Of a stretch of 17,810 nucleotides of DNA, positions 1-17,810 are shown piece after piece. Made by a program: the position numbers and the translations under genes. The notes beneath the pieces are model-generated. The model saw only the letters and a list, made by a program, of their open reading frames with translations, had not been told where the DNA came from and searched no databases. This DNA is from Burkholderiales bacterium (lineage in GTDB: Bacteria; Pseudomonadota; Gammaproteobacteria; Burkholderiales; Burkholderiaceae), in contig CAHJWV010000562.1 of NCBI GenBank assembly GCA_903643055.1, forward strand, positions 1 through 17,810. Reading direction: 5' to 3'. Every line of letters starts with the position of its first letter. Positions within the stretch are counted from its first letter, which is position 1.

Positions 1-1
1 G

Positions 2-11236
<11,235 letters not shown>

Positions 11237-11648
11237 AGGGATGCCGGGCGATTGAATCGGGAGTGGTCGTAAGCCGCGGTTCGAAGGCCCTTGAAAGGCC
11301 CAGGTGGCCGAACAAAAAATTGCCGATTCAAACCCGCGGTGACGTCGACGCCGCCTTTCGTCATGGTTTGGAAACATGTCGAAGCTATCTTCTGTGGAGA
11401 AAGCGGCCGTTGCCACTGGGCCTTTTGAAAAGCTCCGTGTAAAAATGGTGGGCGTTTCTCACGCCGATGTTTGGCGATAAGCGCGAGGTTTTCGATGTTG
11501 CGATCGAAATGATTGCAGGGGCGATCAACTCGCACCGCTTCGTCGCATTTCTGAACTCCAGGCTGGCCGCCAGATTCTGATGACCAAGCCTTGTGCCACC
11601 AAAGGGCGGAGCCTGCCCGAAGTTTGAAGAAAAGTAGCCGAGGTCCGT
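11237..11648 (+). other. 412-nt intergenic region, no convincing gene
   Basis: This separates the PKS stop from the hydrolase gene. I found no clear hairpin-plus-T-run terminator and no well-spaced sigma70-type promoter. It holds two short coding-like frames, 11376-11480 (34 residues) and 11467-11580 (37 residues), in different frames and overlapping by 14 nt. Neither has a good ribosome binding site or a recognised family. A perfect 7-bp inverted repeat lies at 11490-11509. Composition is less GC-rich than the PKS gene. The region may hold the promoter for the downstream genes, or a decayed small gene; the sequence does not decide. Confidence 0.6.
11490..11509. repeat. Perfect 7-bp inverted repeat, 6-nt spacer
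   Basis: The arms TTTCGAT and ATCGAAA flank GTTGCG. This could be a regulator-binding dyad or a weak A+T-rich hairpin about 140 nt upstream of the hydrolase start. It also lies inside the short coding-like frame 11467-11580, so it may be incidental. No T-run follows, so it is not a typical terminator. Confidence 0.35.
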
Positions 11649-12362
11649 GTGGACAGATCCGACTTGGGTTTGGCGATTGAAGACGCCGGGCTTTCGCCCG
11701 AGGTTTTATTGATCAAGGTTTCTCGCCAGATCATGAAGAACAACAATTATTTGATCGTCGATCCGGTCAGCCGGCAGTCGGTGATCGTGGACCCTGCCTG
11801 GGAAATGGAAAAAATACAGGCTGCGGTGGCAGATTCAGAATCCAAGCTGAGCGGGATATTGATTACCCATACCCATTTCGATCACATCGATCTGGCCAAA
11901 CCGATGGCCGATTTTTATCGTTGCCCGATATGGATGTCTCGGCAGGCTATTCAAACCTCCAGGGTTGAGGCGCGGCAACTGGTAGCGATCGATGAGCAAG
12001 CGTGGCAGGTCGGCGCCATGCGCATCCAGCCGATCCTCACGCCCGGCCACACACCGGGCTGTACCTGCTATCTGATCGGAAAAAACGTGTTCTCCGGCGA
12101 TGTGCTGTTCGCCGAAGGCTGCGGCTTGTGCAAAAGCGAGTCGGCCGCCCATCAGATGTTTGACAGCCTCGAACGGTTAAAAACTCAATTAGAGCCCGAT
12201 ACCCGAATTTTCCCTGGCCACACCTATATGAGACCGCCGGGCCAAACTTATTCGGAGGTCTTGAGTTCCAACATGTATCTGCATTTCCGGGACAAGGAAT
12301 CGTTTGCTGCCTTCCGTTTGCGAAAAGGCCAGAGCGAACGCAAGTTGTTTGATTTCATTTAA
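11649..12362 (+). CDS. Metallo-beta-lactamase-fold hydrolase of the trans-AT PKS type (BaeB/PksB-like)
   Basis: Cytoplasmic metal-dependent hydrolase of the glyoxalase II-like metallo-beta-lactamase fold. The full metal-binding set is visible: THTHFDH (His74, His76, Asp78, His79), GHTPGC (His134), SGDVLF (Asp151) and FPGHTY (His191). The C-terminal stretch YSEVLSSNMYLHFRDKESF fits the PksB/BaeB family of bacillaene-type clusters, and the length of 237 residues is about normal. The family role is not settled; hydrolysis of acyl groups from stalled ACPs or tailoring is often proposed. I chose GTG 11649, with GAGG at 11640-11643 five bases upstream. TTG 11709, with its own GAGG, would give 217 residues and still keep the whole fold. 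Codon use is visibly less GC-rich than in the PKS gene. It sits between the synthase and the beta-branching cassette, with gaps of 412 and 213 nt, so it may be transcribed separately. Confidence 0.9.
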   Translation: MDRSDLGLAIEDAGLSPEVLLIKVSRQIMKNNNYLIVDPVSRQSVIVDPAWEMEKIQAAVADSESKLSGILITHTHFDHIDLAKPMADFYRCPIWMSRQAIQTSRVEARQLVAIDEQAWQVGAMRIQPILTPGHTPGCTCYLIGKNVFSGDVLFAEGCGLCKSESAAHQMFDSLERLKTQLEPDTRIFPGHTYMRPPGQTYSEVLSSNMYLHFRDKESFAAFRLRKGQSERKLFDFI

Positions 12363-12379
12363 GTGGTTTGATTTCAGTT
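12343..12379 (+). repeat. Imperfect tandem repeat, two 18-nt copies
   Basis: The copies at 12343-12360 and 12362-12379 match at 16 of 18 positions and share the core GTTTGATTTCA, 19 nt apart. The first copy encodes the last codons of the hydrolase and ends one base into its TAA stop codon; the second lies just after the stop. It looks like a small local duplication at the gene end. A regulatory role is possible but unsupported. Confidence 0.5.
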
Positions 12380-12531
12380 GGTACCCAGCGAGAATTTTTG
12401 AGCGATCGGCCGGCGCATGGGAAGCGGCGCTGACAGGCCGAAATGGCTTGCGTTCGCGTCTCCATCCGCCAGATAAATTATTCAGGCGCATCCGGTGAAA
12501 TCACTGGGCTGCGACGCACTTTTGCGCACGT

Positions 12532-12549
12532 CATGCCAAGTTTGGCATG
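12532..12549. promoter_or_regulatory. 18-nt palindrome upstream of the HMG-CoA-synthase-like gene
   Basis: CATGCCAAGTTTGGCATG has 8-bp complementary arms around GT. As RNA it would fold into a 7-bp stem with an AGTT loop, ending 26 nt before the GTG start of the beta-branching cassette. It is followed by an A+T-rich stretch and then the ribosome binding site. Position and symmetry suggest an operator for a dimeric regulator or a leader hairpin. No regulator can be assigned. It is only loosely like LuxR-type boxes and lacks their usual CT...AG ends. Confidence 0.5.
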
Positions 12550-12565
12550 CGAATTATTAATCACC

Positions 12566-12569
12566 GGAG
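12566..12569 (+). promoter_or_regulatory. Ribosome binding site of the HMGS gene
   Basis: GGAG lies 6 nt before GTG 12576 but 12 nt before the in-frame ATG 12582. The spacing favours the GTG as the start. Confidence 0.6.
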
Positions 12570-12575
12570 TAGCCC

Positions 12576-13835
12576 GTGAGTATGGTTGGAATTGAAGCGA
12601 TGAATGCCTTTGCCGGTACGGCTTTCGTGGACGTCACGAAACTGGCGCGGCATCGCAAACTCGATATGAGCCGGTTCGAGAATCTGATGATGAAGGAGAA
12701 AAGCCTTGCGCTGCCTTATGAAGATCCGATTACGTTCGCCGTCAATGCAGCCAAGCCAATCATCGACGCGTTGAGCCCGGCGGAAAAAGACCGCATCGAA
12801 ATGGTCATTACCTGCACCGAATCAGCCTTTGATTTCGGCAAATCGATGAGCACGTATTGCCACGAGTTGCTGGGGCTGAACCGGAACTGCCGCCTGTTCG
12901 AATTGAAGAACGCCTGCTATTCCGGCGTCGCGGGTTTGCAGATGGCGATCAATTTCGTGCTCGCGCGAACCTCGCCGGGCGCGAAGGCCCTGGTGATTGC
13001 CACCGACATCGCGCGTTTCATGGTCGAAGAAGGTGGTGATGCGCTTTCGGCCGATTGGTCGTTTGCCGAACCGAGCAGCGGCGCCGGCGCGGTGGCGATG
13101 CTGGTCAGCGACAAGCCTCATGTGTTCCAGATTGACGTGGGTGCGAACGGCTATTACGGCTATGAAGTGATGGACACCTGCCGTCCGTCACCCGATGCCG
13201 ATGCTGGCGATACCGACCTGTCGCTGCTGTCTTATCTCAACTGCTGCGAAAACGCTTATCTCGAATACCAGAAGCGCGTCGAGGGTTCGAGCTTCAGCGA
13301 GACCTTTGCTTATGTCTCGTACCACACGCCGTTTGGCGGCATGGTCAAAGGCGCGCACCGCAACATGATGCGCAAGCTCGCGAAGGCCGCACCGGCCCAG
13401 ATCGAAGCCGACTTTCAACGCCGTGTGACGCCAGGCCTGGTGCATTGCCAGCGCGTGGGCAACATCATGGGTGCAACCGCAGCGCTGTCGCTGGCGAGCA
13501 CGATCGATCACGGCGAATTTGATGTGCCGCAGCGCGTGGGCGTGTTTTCTTATGGTTCGGGTTGCTGCTCTGAATTCTTCAGCGGCATGGCCCGCAAGGA
13601 AGGCCAAGAGCGGCTGCGCGCGATGAAGATCAAGGAAACCCTCGACAAGCGCTATGAGTTGTCGATGGAGCAGTACGACCGCTTGCTCGAGAAAAGCTGC
13701 GAGCTGAAATTCGGCACGCGCAACATGGTTCCTGATACCGCATTCATCGCGCAAGCCCGCACCGCGCTGAAGCAACCGACACTGTTTCTGAAGCAGATCA
13801 AAGAGTTCCACCGCGAGTACGAATGGGTATCTTGA
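12576..13835 (+). CDS. Polyketide 3-hydroxy-3-methylglutaryl-ACP synthase (HMGS, PksG-like)
   Basis: Adds an acetyl unit from the donor ACP to the beta-carbonyl of an ACP-bound polyketide, the first carbon-carbon step of isoprenoid-like beta-branching. The HMG-CoA-synthase catalytic set is present: Glu82 in TESAFDFGKS, Cys114 in ELKNACYSG and His250 in YHTPFGGMVKGAH. The length of 419 residues is normal for PksG/CurD/MupH-type enzymes. The start is GTG 12576, fixed by GGAG at 12566-12569. The gene overlaps the next one by 13 nt, so translation is probably coupled to the dehydratase. A 213-nt gap with a palindrome precedes it, making this the likely first gene of the cassette. Primary-metabolism HMG-CoA synthase is less likely because the whole polyketide branching set follows directly. 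Confidence 0.95.
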   Translation: MSMVGIEAMNAFAGTAFVDVTKLARHRKLDMSRFENLMMKEKSLALPYEDPITFAVNAAKPIIDALSPAEKDRIEMVITCTESAFDFGKSMSTYCHELLGLNRNCRLFELKNACYSGVAGLQMAINFVLARTSPGAKALVIATDIARFMVEEGGDALSADWSFAEPSSGAGAVAMLVSDKPHVFQIDVGANGYYGYEVMDTCRPSPDADAGDTDLSLLSYLNCCENAYLEYQKRVEGSSFSETFAYVSYHTPFGGMVKGAHRNMMRKLAKAAPAQIEADFQRRVTPGLVHCQRVGNIMGATAALSLASTIDHGEFDVPQRVGVFSYGSGCCSEFFSGMARKEGQERLRAMKIKETLDKRYELSMEQYDRLLEKSCELKFGTRNMVPDTAFIAQARTALKQPTLFLKQIKEFHREYEWVS

Positions 13836-14614
13836 ACAGCCACTTCGATACCCTTCGGGTGCGGCTGGAAGATGACATTGGCTTCATTCAAATCCACCGC
13901 CCGGATGCGGCAAACGCGATCAACAGCCGCCTGATCGAGGAACTGGGCCAGGCCCTGCGCGCCTTCGATGGGCCGGCCAAGGTCGTGGTGCTGGAAGGCC
14001 TGCCCGATGTGTTTTGCTCCGGTGCCGACTTCAAGGAAATCCAGGGCCGCTTTGATGAAGGTGGGGCCGCCGCAGCTCAAGACCAGGACCCGGGGCCGCT
14101 GTATGACCTATGGAACCAGCTGGCCTGCGGGCCTTACATCAGCGTGGCCCATGTGCGCGGGCGCGCGAATGCCGGTGGCATCGGCTTCGTCGCCGCATGC
14201 GACATCGTGCTATGCGATGACAAGGCGAGCTTCAGCCTGTCGGAGTTGCTGTTCGGCCTGATGCCGGCTTGCGTGCTGCCCTTTCTCATGCGCCGCATCG
14301 GCTACGCCAAGGCCAACTACATGACCTTGATGACGCAGCCGATCTCGGCCAGCCAGGCCGTGGCCTGGGGCTTGGTCGACGGGTGCGAGGACAACAGCGA
14401 CAACCTGCTGCGCAAGCAGCTGTTGCGGCTGCGCCGCTTGGGCAAGGACGGCATCGCGCGTTACAAGCGCTATGCGGGCAGCCTGGATGATGCGTTGCAG
14501 GCCTCGCGCCCGAAAGCCTTGGCGGCCAACCTGGAGGTGTTCTCTGACCCGAGCAACCTGCAGAAGATCTCGCGCTACGTCAAGACGGGCCGTTTCCCCT
14601 GGGAGGCCGATTGA
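13823..14614 (+). CDS. Enoyl-CoA hydratase-like dehydratase ECH1 (PksH-like)
   Basis: Crotonase-fold enzyme expected to dehydrate the HMG-type intermediate on the ACP to a glutaconyl-type thioester. Oxyanion-hole segments are visible at FCSGADF (64-70) and NAGGIGF (116-122). Glu141 in LSELLFGLMPACV lies where hydratases keep their catalytic glutamate, which fits a dehydratase. The length of 263 residues is normal for the family. ATG 13823 lies inside the end of the HMGS gene (13-nt overlap), and the stop overlaps the next ATG by one base, so the three genes should be made together. Assignment as ECH1 rather than ECH2 rests on that glutamate and on gene order (HMGS, ECH1, ECH2), the order usual in such cassettes. 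Confidence 0.92.
   Translation: MGILNSHFDTLRVRLEDDIGFIQIHRPDAANAINSRLIEELGQALRAFDGPAKVVVLEGLPDVFCSGADFKEIQGRFDEGGAAAAQDQDPGPLYDLWNQLACGPYISVAHVRGRANAGGIGFVAACDIVLCDDKASFSLSELLFGLMPACVLPFLMRRIGYAKANYMTLMTQPISASQAVAWGLVDGCEDNSDNLLRKQLLRLRRLGKDGIARYKRYAGSLDDALQASRPKALAANLEVFSDPSNLQKISRYVKTGRFPWEAD
14601..14606 (+). promoter_or_regulatory. Ribosome binding site of the ECH2 gene
   Basis: GGGAGG lies 7 nt before ATG 14614, inside the end of ECH1. It supports ATG 14614 over the in-frame TTG at 14611. Confidence 0.75.
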
Positions 14615-15363
14615 TGGCCGAGCCCGTGGTTGAAGTGACCGAGCTGGAACCCGGCGTCGTGCAGATCCGGATGCAGGACCGCGTCAACAAGAACACCTTC
14701 ACCAATGAGCTGATCGCCGGGTTGACCGATGCGTTCGAAAGCATTCACGCGCGCACCGACTGCAAGGTCGTGATCCTGACCGGCTACGACAGCTACTTCT
14801 CCAGCGGCGGCACGCAAGAAGGCCTGCGCGACCTCTTCGAAGGCAAGTTCAAGTTCACCGACAAAGACCTTTACAGCCTGGCGCTGAATTGCCCGGTGCC
14901 GGTGATCGCGGCGATGCAGGGGCATGGCATCGGTGGTGGCTTCGTGATGGGCTTGTTCGCCGACTTCGTGGTGCTGGCACGCGAGAGCATCTACACGACC
15001 AACTTCATGAAGTACGGCTTTACGCCCGGCATGGGCGCGACCTACATCCTGCCGAAGAAGTTGGGCTTCAGCCTCGCCGAAGAAATGATGCTGACGGCAT
15101 CCACTTTCCGCGGTGAAGAGCTGCAAAAGCGCGGCATTCCATTCCCGGTATTGCCGCGTGATGGCGTACTCGATCACGCCCGCGAACTGGCGCGCAACCT
15201 GGCCGAGAAGCCGCGCGTGTCGCTGATCACACTGAAGAGTCACCTCGTCGCGCCGCTGCGCGAAGAGCTGCCGAGCTTCATCGGCAAGGAGATCGCGATG
15301 CACGCGTTGACCTTCCATCAGCCGGAGGTCAAGGACCGCATCGAGGCCTTTTTCGGCAAGTGA
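14614..15363 (+). CDS. Enoyl-CoA hydratase-like decarboxylase ECH2 (PksI-like)
   Basis: Crotonase-fold enzyme expected to decarboxylate the 3-methylglutaconyl-type intermediate, leaving the final beta-methyl branch. Counting from ATG 14614 (249 residues), Lys80 and His230 fall at the numbers I recall for the essential residues of Bacillus PksI, which supports both function and start. The oxyanion-hole segment is GHGIGGGF at 103-110. The glutamate of hydratases is not kept in the NFMKYGFTPGMGAT region, as expected for the decarboxylating branch. ATG overlaps the ECH1 stop by one base (TGATG), with GGGAGG 7 nt upstream. The donor ACP gene follows after 52 nt. The order and pairing with ECH1 make another crotonase role unlikely. 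Confidence 0.93.
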   Translation: MAEPVVEVTELEPGVVQIRMQDRVNKNTFTNELIAGLTDAFESIHARTDCKVVILTGYDSYFSSGGTQEGLRDLFEGKFKFTDKDLYSLALNCPVPVIAAMQGHGIGGGFVMGLFADFVVLARESIYTTNFMKYGFTPGMGATYILPKKLGFSLAEEMMLTASTFRGEELQKRGIPFPVLPRDGVLDHARELARNLAEKPRVSLITLKSHLVAPLREELPSFIGKEIAMHALTFHQPEVKDRIEAFFGK

Positions 15364-15401
15364 GCCCGCGGGCGCATTGCCTTTCGTTTTTCATGTCTGT
15401 C

Positions 15402-15406
15402 AGGAG
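15402..15406 (+). promoter_or_regulatory. Ribosome binding site of the donor ACP gene
   Basis: AGGAG lies 9 nt before GTG 15416. It decides for GTG over the upstream in-frame TTG at 15377, whose extra residues do not look like part of an ACP fold. Confidence 0.65.
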
Positions 15407-15415
15407 ATAAGCGCT

Positions 15416-15655
15416 GTGAGCAAAGAGAAGGTATTTGAAGTCATCGTCGGCCACGTCCGCGAGGTGATCCCTGGCCTGGAAGACCGTCAGTTCCAGGCCA
15501 GCGATTCGCTGAAGGCGCTGGGCGCGAATTCGATCGATCGCGCCGACATCCTGATGATGACGCTGGAGACCTTGTCGCTGAACATCCCGTTGGTGGAGAT
15601 GGCGCGGGCTGAAAACATCGGCGAGCTGGCCGACATCATCCATGCGAAGTCTTAG
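15416..15655 (+). CDS. Stand-alone acyl carrier protein, donor ACP of the beta-branching cassette (AcpK-like)
   Basis: Small carrier protein that holds malonyl, then acetyl, for transfer by the HMGS. The attachment serine is Ser39 in LGANSIDRADI. Asn in place of the usual Asp, followed by Ser-Ile-Asp-Arg-Ala, resembles donor ACPs of AcpK type and differs from the FGVDS and GMDS motifs of the in-module ACPs. The length is 79 residues from GTG 15416, chosen for the AGGAG 9 nt upstream. The KS-like gene begins inside this gene (14-nt overlap), tying the carrier to the enzyme expected to decarboxylate its malonyl group. It needs a phosphopantetheinyl transferase, which is not in the window. Confidence 0.93.
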   Translation: MSKEKVFEVIVGHVREVIPGLEDRQFQASDSLKALGANSIDRADILMMTLETLSLNIPLVEMARAENIGELADIIHAKS

Positions 15656-16910
15656 CCGGCCCGACATCGCGATCAGCGGGCTCGGCGTCACCTCATCGAT
15701 CGGACAGGGCCAGGCTGCATTCACCGCCGCTTTGCTCGCAGGCCAGCACCGGTTCGATGTGATGCGCCGACCGGGGCGCCAGCGCCCGCCGTCGGGTACG
15801 CCTGGGGCTGTGGCCGAAGGTGCGGCGGAGCCCCTCTTTCTCGGGGCCGAGATGGCCGATCTGAAGATGCCGGAAGCGATACCGAAGAGCTTGTTGCGCA
15901 CCGCGTCGCTGTCGGGCCAGGTGGCTTTGGCCACCGTCCAGGAAGCCTGGGATGACGCCCTCCTTTCGCAACTGGCGCCGCAGCGGATCGGCCTGGTGGT
16001 GGGGGGCTCGAACTTTCAGCAACGCGAACTGGTGCAGGCGCATGACGCTTACCGTGGCCGTGAGCAGTTTCTGCGGCCAACCTACGGCATGGCGTTTCTA
16101 GACAGCGACCTTTGCGGCTTGTGCACCGAGGCCTTCGGCATACGCGGCTTTGCCTACACCGTGGGCGGCGCGTCGGCCAGTGGCCAGGTGGCGGTGATCG
16201 AGGCCATTCATGCGGTTGAATCGGGCCGCGTCGATGCCTGCATTGCCGTGGGCGCACTGATGGACCTGTCGTACTGGGAATGCCAGGGTTTCCGCTCGTT
16301 GGGCGCCATGGGATCGAGCCGTTTTGCCGATGCGCCTGCGCTGGCATGCCGCCCGTTCGACCGCGATCGCGATGGCTTCATCTTTGGCGAGTCGTGTGGC
16401 GTGGTCGTCGTGGAAAAGGCTTCGGCAAAACGACTCGCACGTGCGCCTTATGCACACGTCACCGGATGGGCGATGGGCATGGATGCGAACCGCAATCCGA
16501 ACCCGTCGGCCGAAGGCGAGGTCGCGGCGATCCGTGCCGCGCTGGACAAGGCACAGCTGGCGCCGAGCGACATCGACTACCTGAACCCGCACGGCACCGG
16601 TTCAACGATCGGTGACATCACCGAACTCGACAGCATTCGCCAATGCGGGCTGACCCACGCGTGGCTGAACGTGACGAAGTCCATCCTGGGCCATGGGCTC
16701 AGCGCTGCGGGCGCGGTCGAGTTGATCGCTGTTTTGCTGCAGATGAGGGCGCAGCGCCTCCACCCGAGCCGCAACCTCGACAACCCGATCGAGCCTTCGC
16801 TGAACTGGGTCGGACGCGAGTCCGTTCCTCATGTCATCGAGAACGCGATCAACCTCAGCATGGGGTTTGGTGGCGTCAATACCGCAGTTTGTTTGCAACG
16901 CGTGGCTTGA
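15642..16910 (+). CDS. Ketosynthase-like malonyl-ACP decarboxylase, active-site Cys replaced by Ser (PksF-like)
   Basis: Free-standing KS-fold protein of 422 residues, expected to decarboxylate malonyl on the donor ACP to acetyl rather than to condense. The position of the nucleophilic cysteine reads VGGASASGQVA, with Ser178 in its place, while both histidines remain (His317 in PHGTGS, His351 in KSILGH). This Ser-His-His pattern is typical of PksF-type cassette decarboxylases. The ATG lies 14 nt inside the end of the ACP gene, with no clear ribosome binding site, so translation is probably coupled. A 122-nt gap separates it from the acyltransferase gene. With HMGS, ECH1, ECH2 and donor ACP it completes the beta-branching set. 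An elongating role is unlikely without the cysteine. Confidence 0.94.
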   Translation: MRSLSRPDIAISGLGVTSSIGQGQAAFTAALLAGQHRFDVMRRPGRQRPPSGTPGAVAEGAAEPLFLGAEMADLKMPEAIPKSLLRTASLSGQVALATVQEAWDDALLSQLAPQRIGLVVGGSNFQQRELVQAHDAYRGREQFLRPTYGMAFLDSDLCGLCTEAFGIRGFAYTVGGASASGQVAVIEAIHAVESGRVDACIAVGALMDLSYWECQGFRSLGAMGSSRFADAPALACRPFDRDRDGFIFGESCGVVVVEKASAKRLARAPYAHVTGWAMGMDANRNPNPSAEGEVAAIRAALDKAQLAPSDIDYLNPHGTGSTIGDITELDSIRQCGLTHAWLNVTKSILGHGLSAAGAVELIAVLLQMRAQRLHPSRNLDNPIEPSLNWVGRESVPHVIENAINLSMGFGGVNTAVCLQRVA

Positions 16911-17020
16911 TGCCGTTCGGGTGATGCGATCTCCGACACGACGGGGCCTCGCTCCCAGTCGGGCAACGCAGTTATCTCACCCGATCTCCTTTCCTCGATA
17001 TTTGTTCGATTCGAATTTCT

Positions 17021-17025
17021 GAAGG
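17021..17025 (+). promoter_or_regulatory. Ribosome binding site of the trans-AT gene
   Basis: GAAGG lies 7 nt before ATG 17033. It is preceded by the A+T-rich dyad TTCGATTCGAA (17005-17015). Confidence 0.5.
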
Positions 17026-17032
17026 CGCATTG

Positions 17033-17810
17033 ATGAAGATCTACATGTTTCCTGGCCAAGGCTCCCAGTTCAAAGGAATGGGCGCCGATTTGTTTGATCG
17101 CTACAAAGACCTGACCGCGCAGGCGGATGGCATTCTGGGCTATTCGCTGAAAGAGCTTTGCCTGGAAGACCTGCGCGGTGAGTTGAACAAAACCCAGTTC
17201 ACGCAGCCAGCGCTTTATGTGGTCAACGCGCTGTCGTATTTCAAGAAAATCGAGGAAACCGGCAAAACGCCAGACTTTGTTATTGGGCACAGCCTGGGGG
17301 AATTCAATGCGCTGATGGCGGCAGGCGGTTTCGATTTTGAAACCGGTTTGAAACTGGTTCAGAAGCGTGGCGAATTGATGGGGCAGGTTTCCAATGGCGC
17401 AATGGCAGCTGTTTTGAATGCCAGCAAAGCGCAGATCGAAGAAGCCCTGAAATCGAATGGTCTGAATAACGTTTATCTGGCCAATTACAACACCCCTTCG
17501 CAAATTGTGTTGTCGGGTTTGGTGGATGAAATTGCCAAGGCCGAACCTTTGTTCAAGCAAGGGAAAATGAGATATTATCCATTGGCCACCAGCGGGGCTT
17601 TCCATTCTGCCTACATGCGCGATGCAATGGAAAGCTTCAAAACCTTCTTGCAGGGGTTTCAATTCTCAGAACTGAAAATCCCGGTTCTGGCGAATGCCAC
17701 GGCCCGGCCATATCAGAATGAATCGATTCTTGAAACCTTGGCAAGCCAAATCGCCCATACCGTTCGCTGGTCAGAAAGCGTTCAGTATTTGCTGGCACTG
17801 CAAGCCAGGC
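17033..17810 (+). CDS. Free-standing malonyl-type acyltransferase (trans-AT), 3'-partial
   Basis: Supplies malonyl from malonyl-CoA to the AT-less modules and the donor ACP. The frame was read directly from ATG 17033; 259 codons are present and it runs off the right edge, so the C-terminal part is missing. Visible motifs are FPGQGSQ at 6-12, GHSLGE at 85-90 with nucleophile Ser87, Arg112 in QKRGELM (the carboxylate-binding arginine of malonyl transferases) and GAFHSA with His191. GAFH is the pattern usual for malonyl rather than methylmalonyl selection. The complete Ser-His-Arg set argues against the acyl-hydrolase branch (PedC-like), though these can look alike. Codon use is clearly less GC-rich (29 of 60 bases G+C at 17401-17460, against 44 of 60 at 841-900 in the PKS gene). 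A second AT or an ER domain could follow beyond the edge. Confidence 0.94.
   Translation, partial: MKIYMFPGQGSQFKGMGADLFDRYKDLTAQADGILGYSLKELCLEDLRGELNKTQFTQPALYVVNALSYFKKIEETGKTPDFVIGHSLGEFNALMAAGGFDFETGLKLVQKRGELMGQVSNGAMAAVLNASKAQIEEALKSNGLNNVYLANYNTPSQIVLSGLVDEIAKAEPLFKQGKMRYYPLATSGAFHSAYMRDAMESFKTFLQGFQFSELKIPVLANATARPYQNESILETLASQIAHTVRWSESVQYLLALQAR

Noticed and set aside
11280..11325. Possible terminator after the PKS gene (GGCC-rich short repeats followed by an A-run)
   Set aside because: Stems are only 4 bp, and the run is of A rather than T on the + strand, so it does not fit a rho-independent terminator.
12542..12560. Possible promoter, TTGGCA with TATTAA, before the HMGS gene
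   Set aside because: The two boxes are only 7 nt apart, and a start from the second box would fall on the ribosome binding site.
15377..15415. N-terminal extension of the donor ACP from TTG 15377
   Set aside because: The extension does not resemble an ACP, and AGGAG at 15402-15406 is placed for GTG 15416.
16911..17032. Possible gene or promoter in the 122-nt gap before the AT gene
   Set aside because: Only a short dyad (17005-17015) and a ribosome binding site are visible; no -35/-10 pair has acceptable spacing.

Overview
The window carries part of a trans-acyltransferase (trans-AT) polyketide synthase gene cluster. All recognised genes are on the + strand. No tRNA, rRNA, insertion sequence, phage gene or CRISPR array was seen. 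The high G+C of the synthase gene, its codon use and its alanine/arginine-rich linkers suggest a high-GC proteobacterium, perhaps Burkholderiales. That placement is inference from composition, and I cannot name the strain or the product.

Layout. (1) Positions 2-11236: the 3' part of a giant modular PKS gene, open at the left edge. It encodes KS-DH-KR-ACP, then KS-KR-ACP, then a final KS-DH that stops with no ACP. No module holds an AT domain. (2) Positions 11237-11648: a 412-nt gap with no convincing gene, but with two short coding-like frames and one perfect inverted repeat. (3) Positions 11649-12362: a BaeB/PksB-type metallo-beta-lactamase-fold hydrolase. (4) Positions 12363-12575: a 213-nt gap with a tandem repeat and an 18-nt palindrome just before the next gene. 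(5) Positions 12576-16910: a tight five-gene beta-branching cassette: HMG-CoA-synthase-like enzyme, ECH1 dehydratase, ECH2 decarboxylase, donor ACP and a KS-like malonyl-ACP decarboxylase. Several of these genes overlap. (6) From 17033 to the right edge: the start of a free-standing malonyl-type acyltransferase.

How they work together (family knowledge applied to what is seen). The free AT loads malonyl units onto the AT-less modules and the donor ACP. The KS-like enzyme decarboxylates malonyl-ACP to acetyl-ACP. The HMGS adds that acetyl group to a beta-keto intermediate, ECH1 dehydrates it and ECH2 decarboxylates it, leaving a methyl-type beta-branch. Neither ACP in the window carries the tryptophan that usually marks beta-branching modules, so the branched module is probably encoded outside the window. 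The last two modules look like a dehydrating bimodule split at a subunit boundary. The most distinctive points are that terminal KS-DH, a five-residue expansion in the catalytic motif of the first DH, and the sharp composition change at the AT and hydrolase genes.
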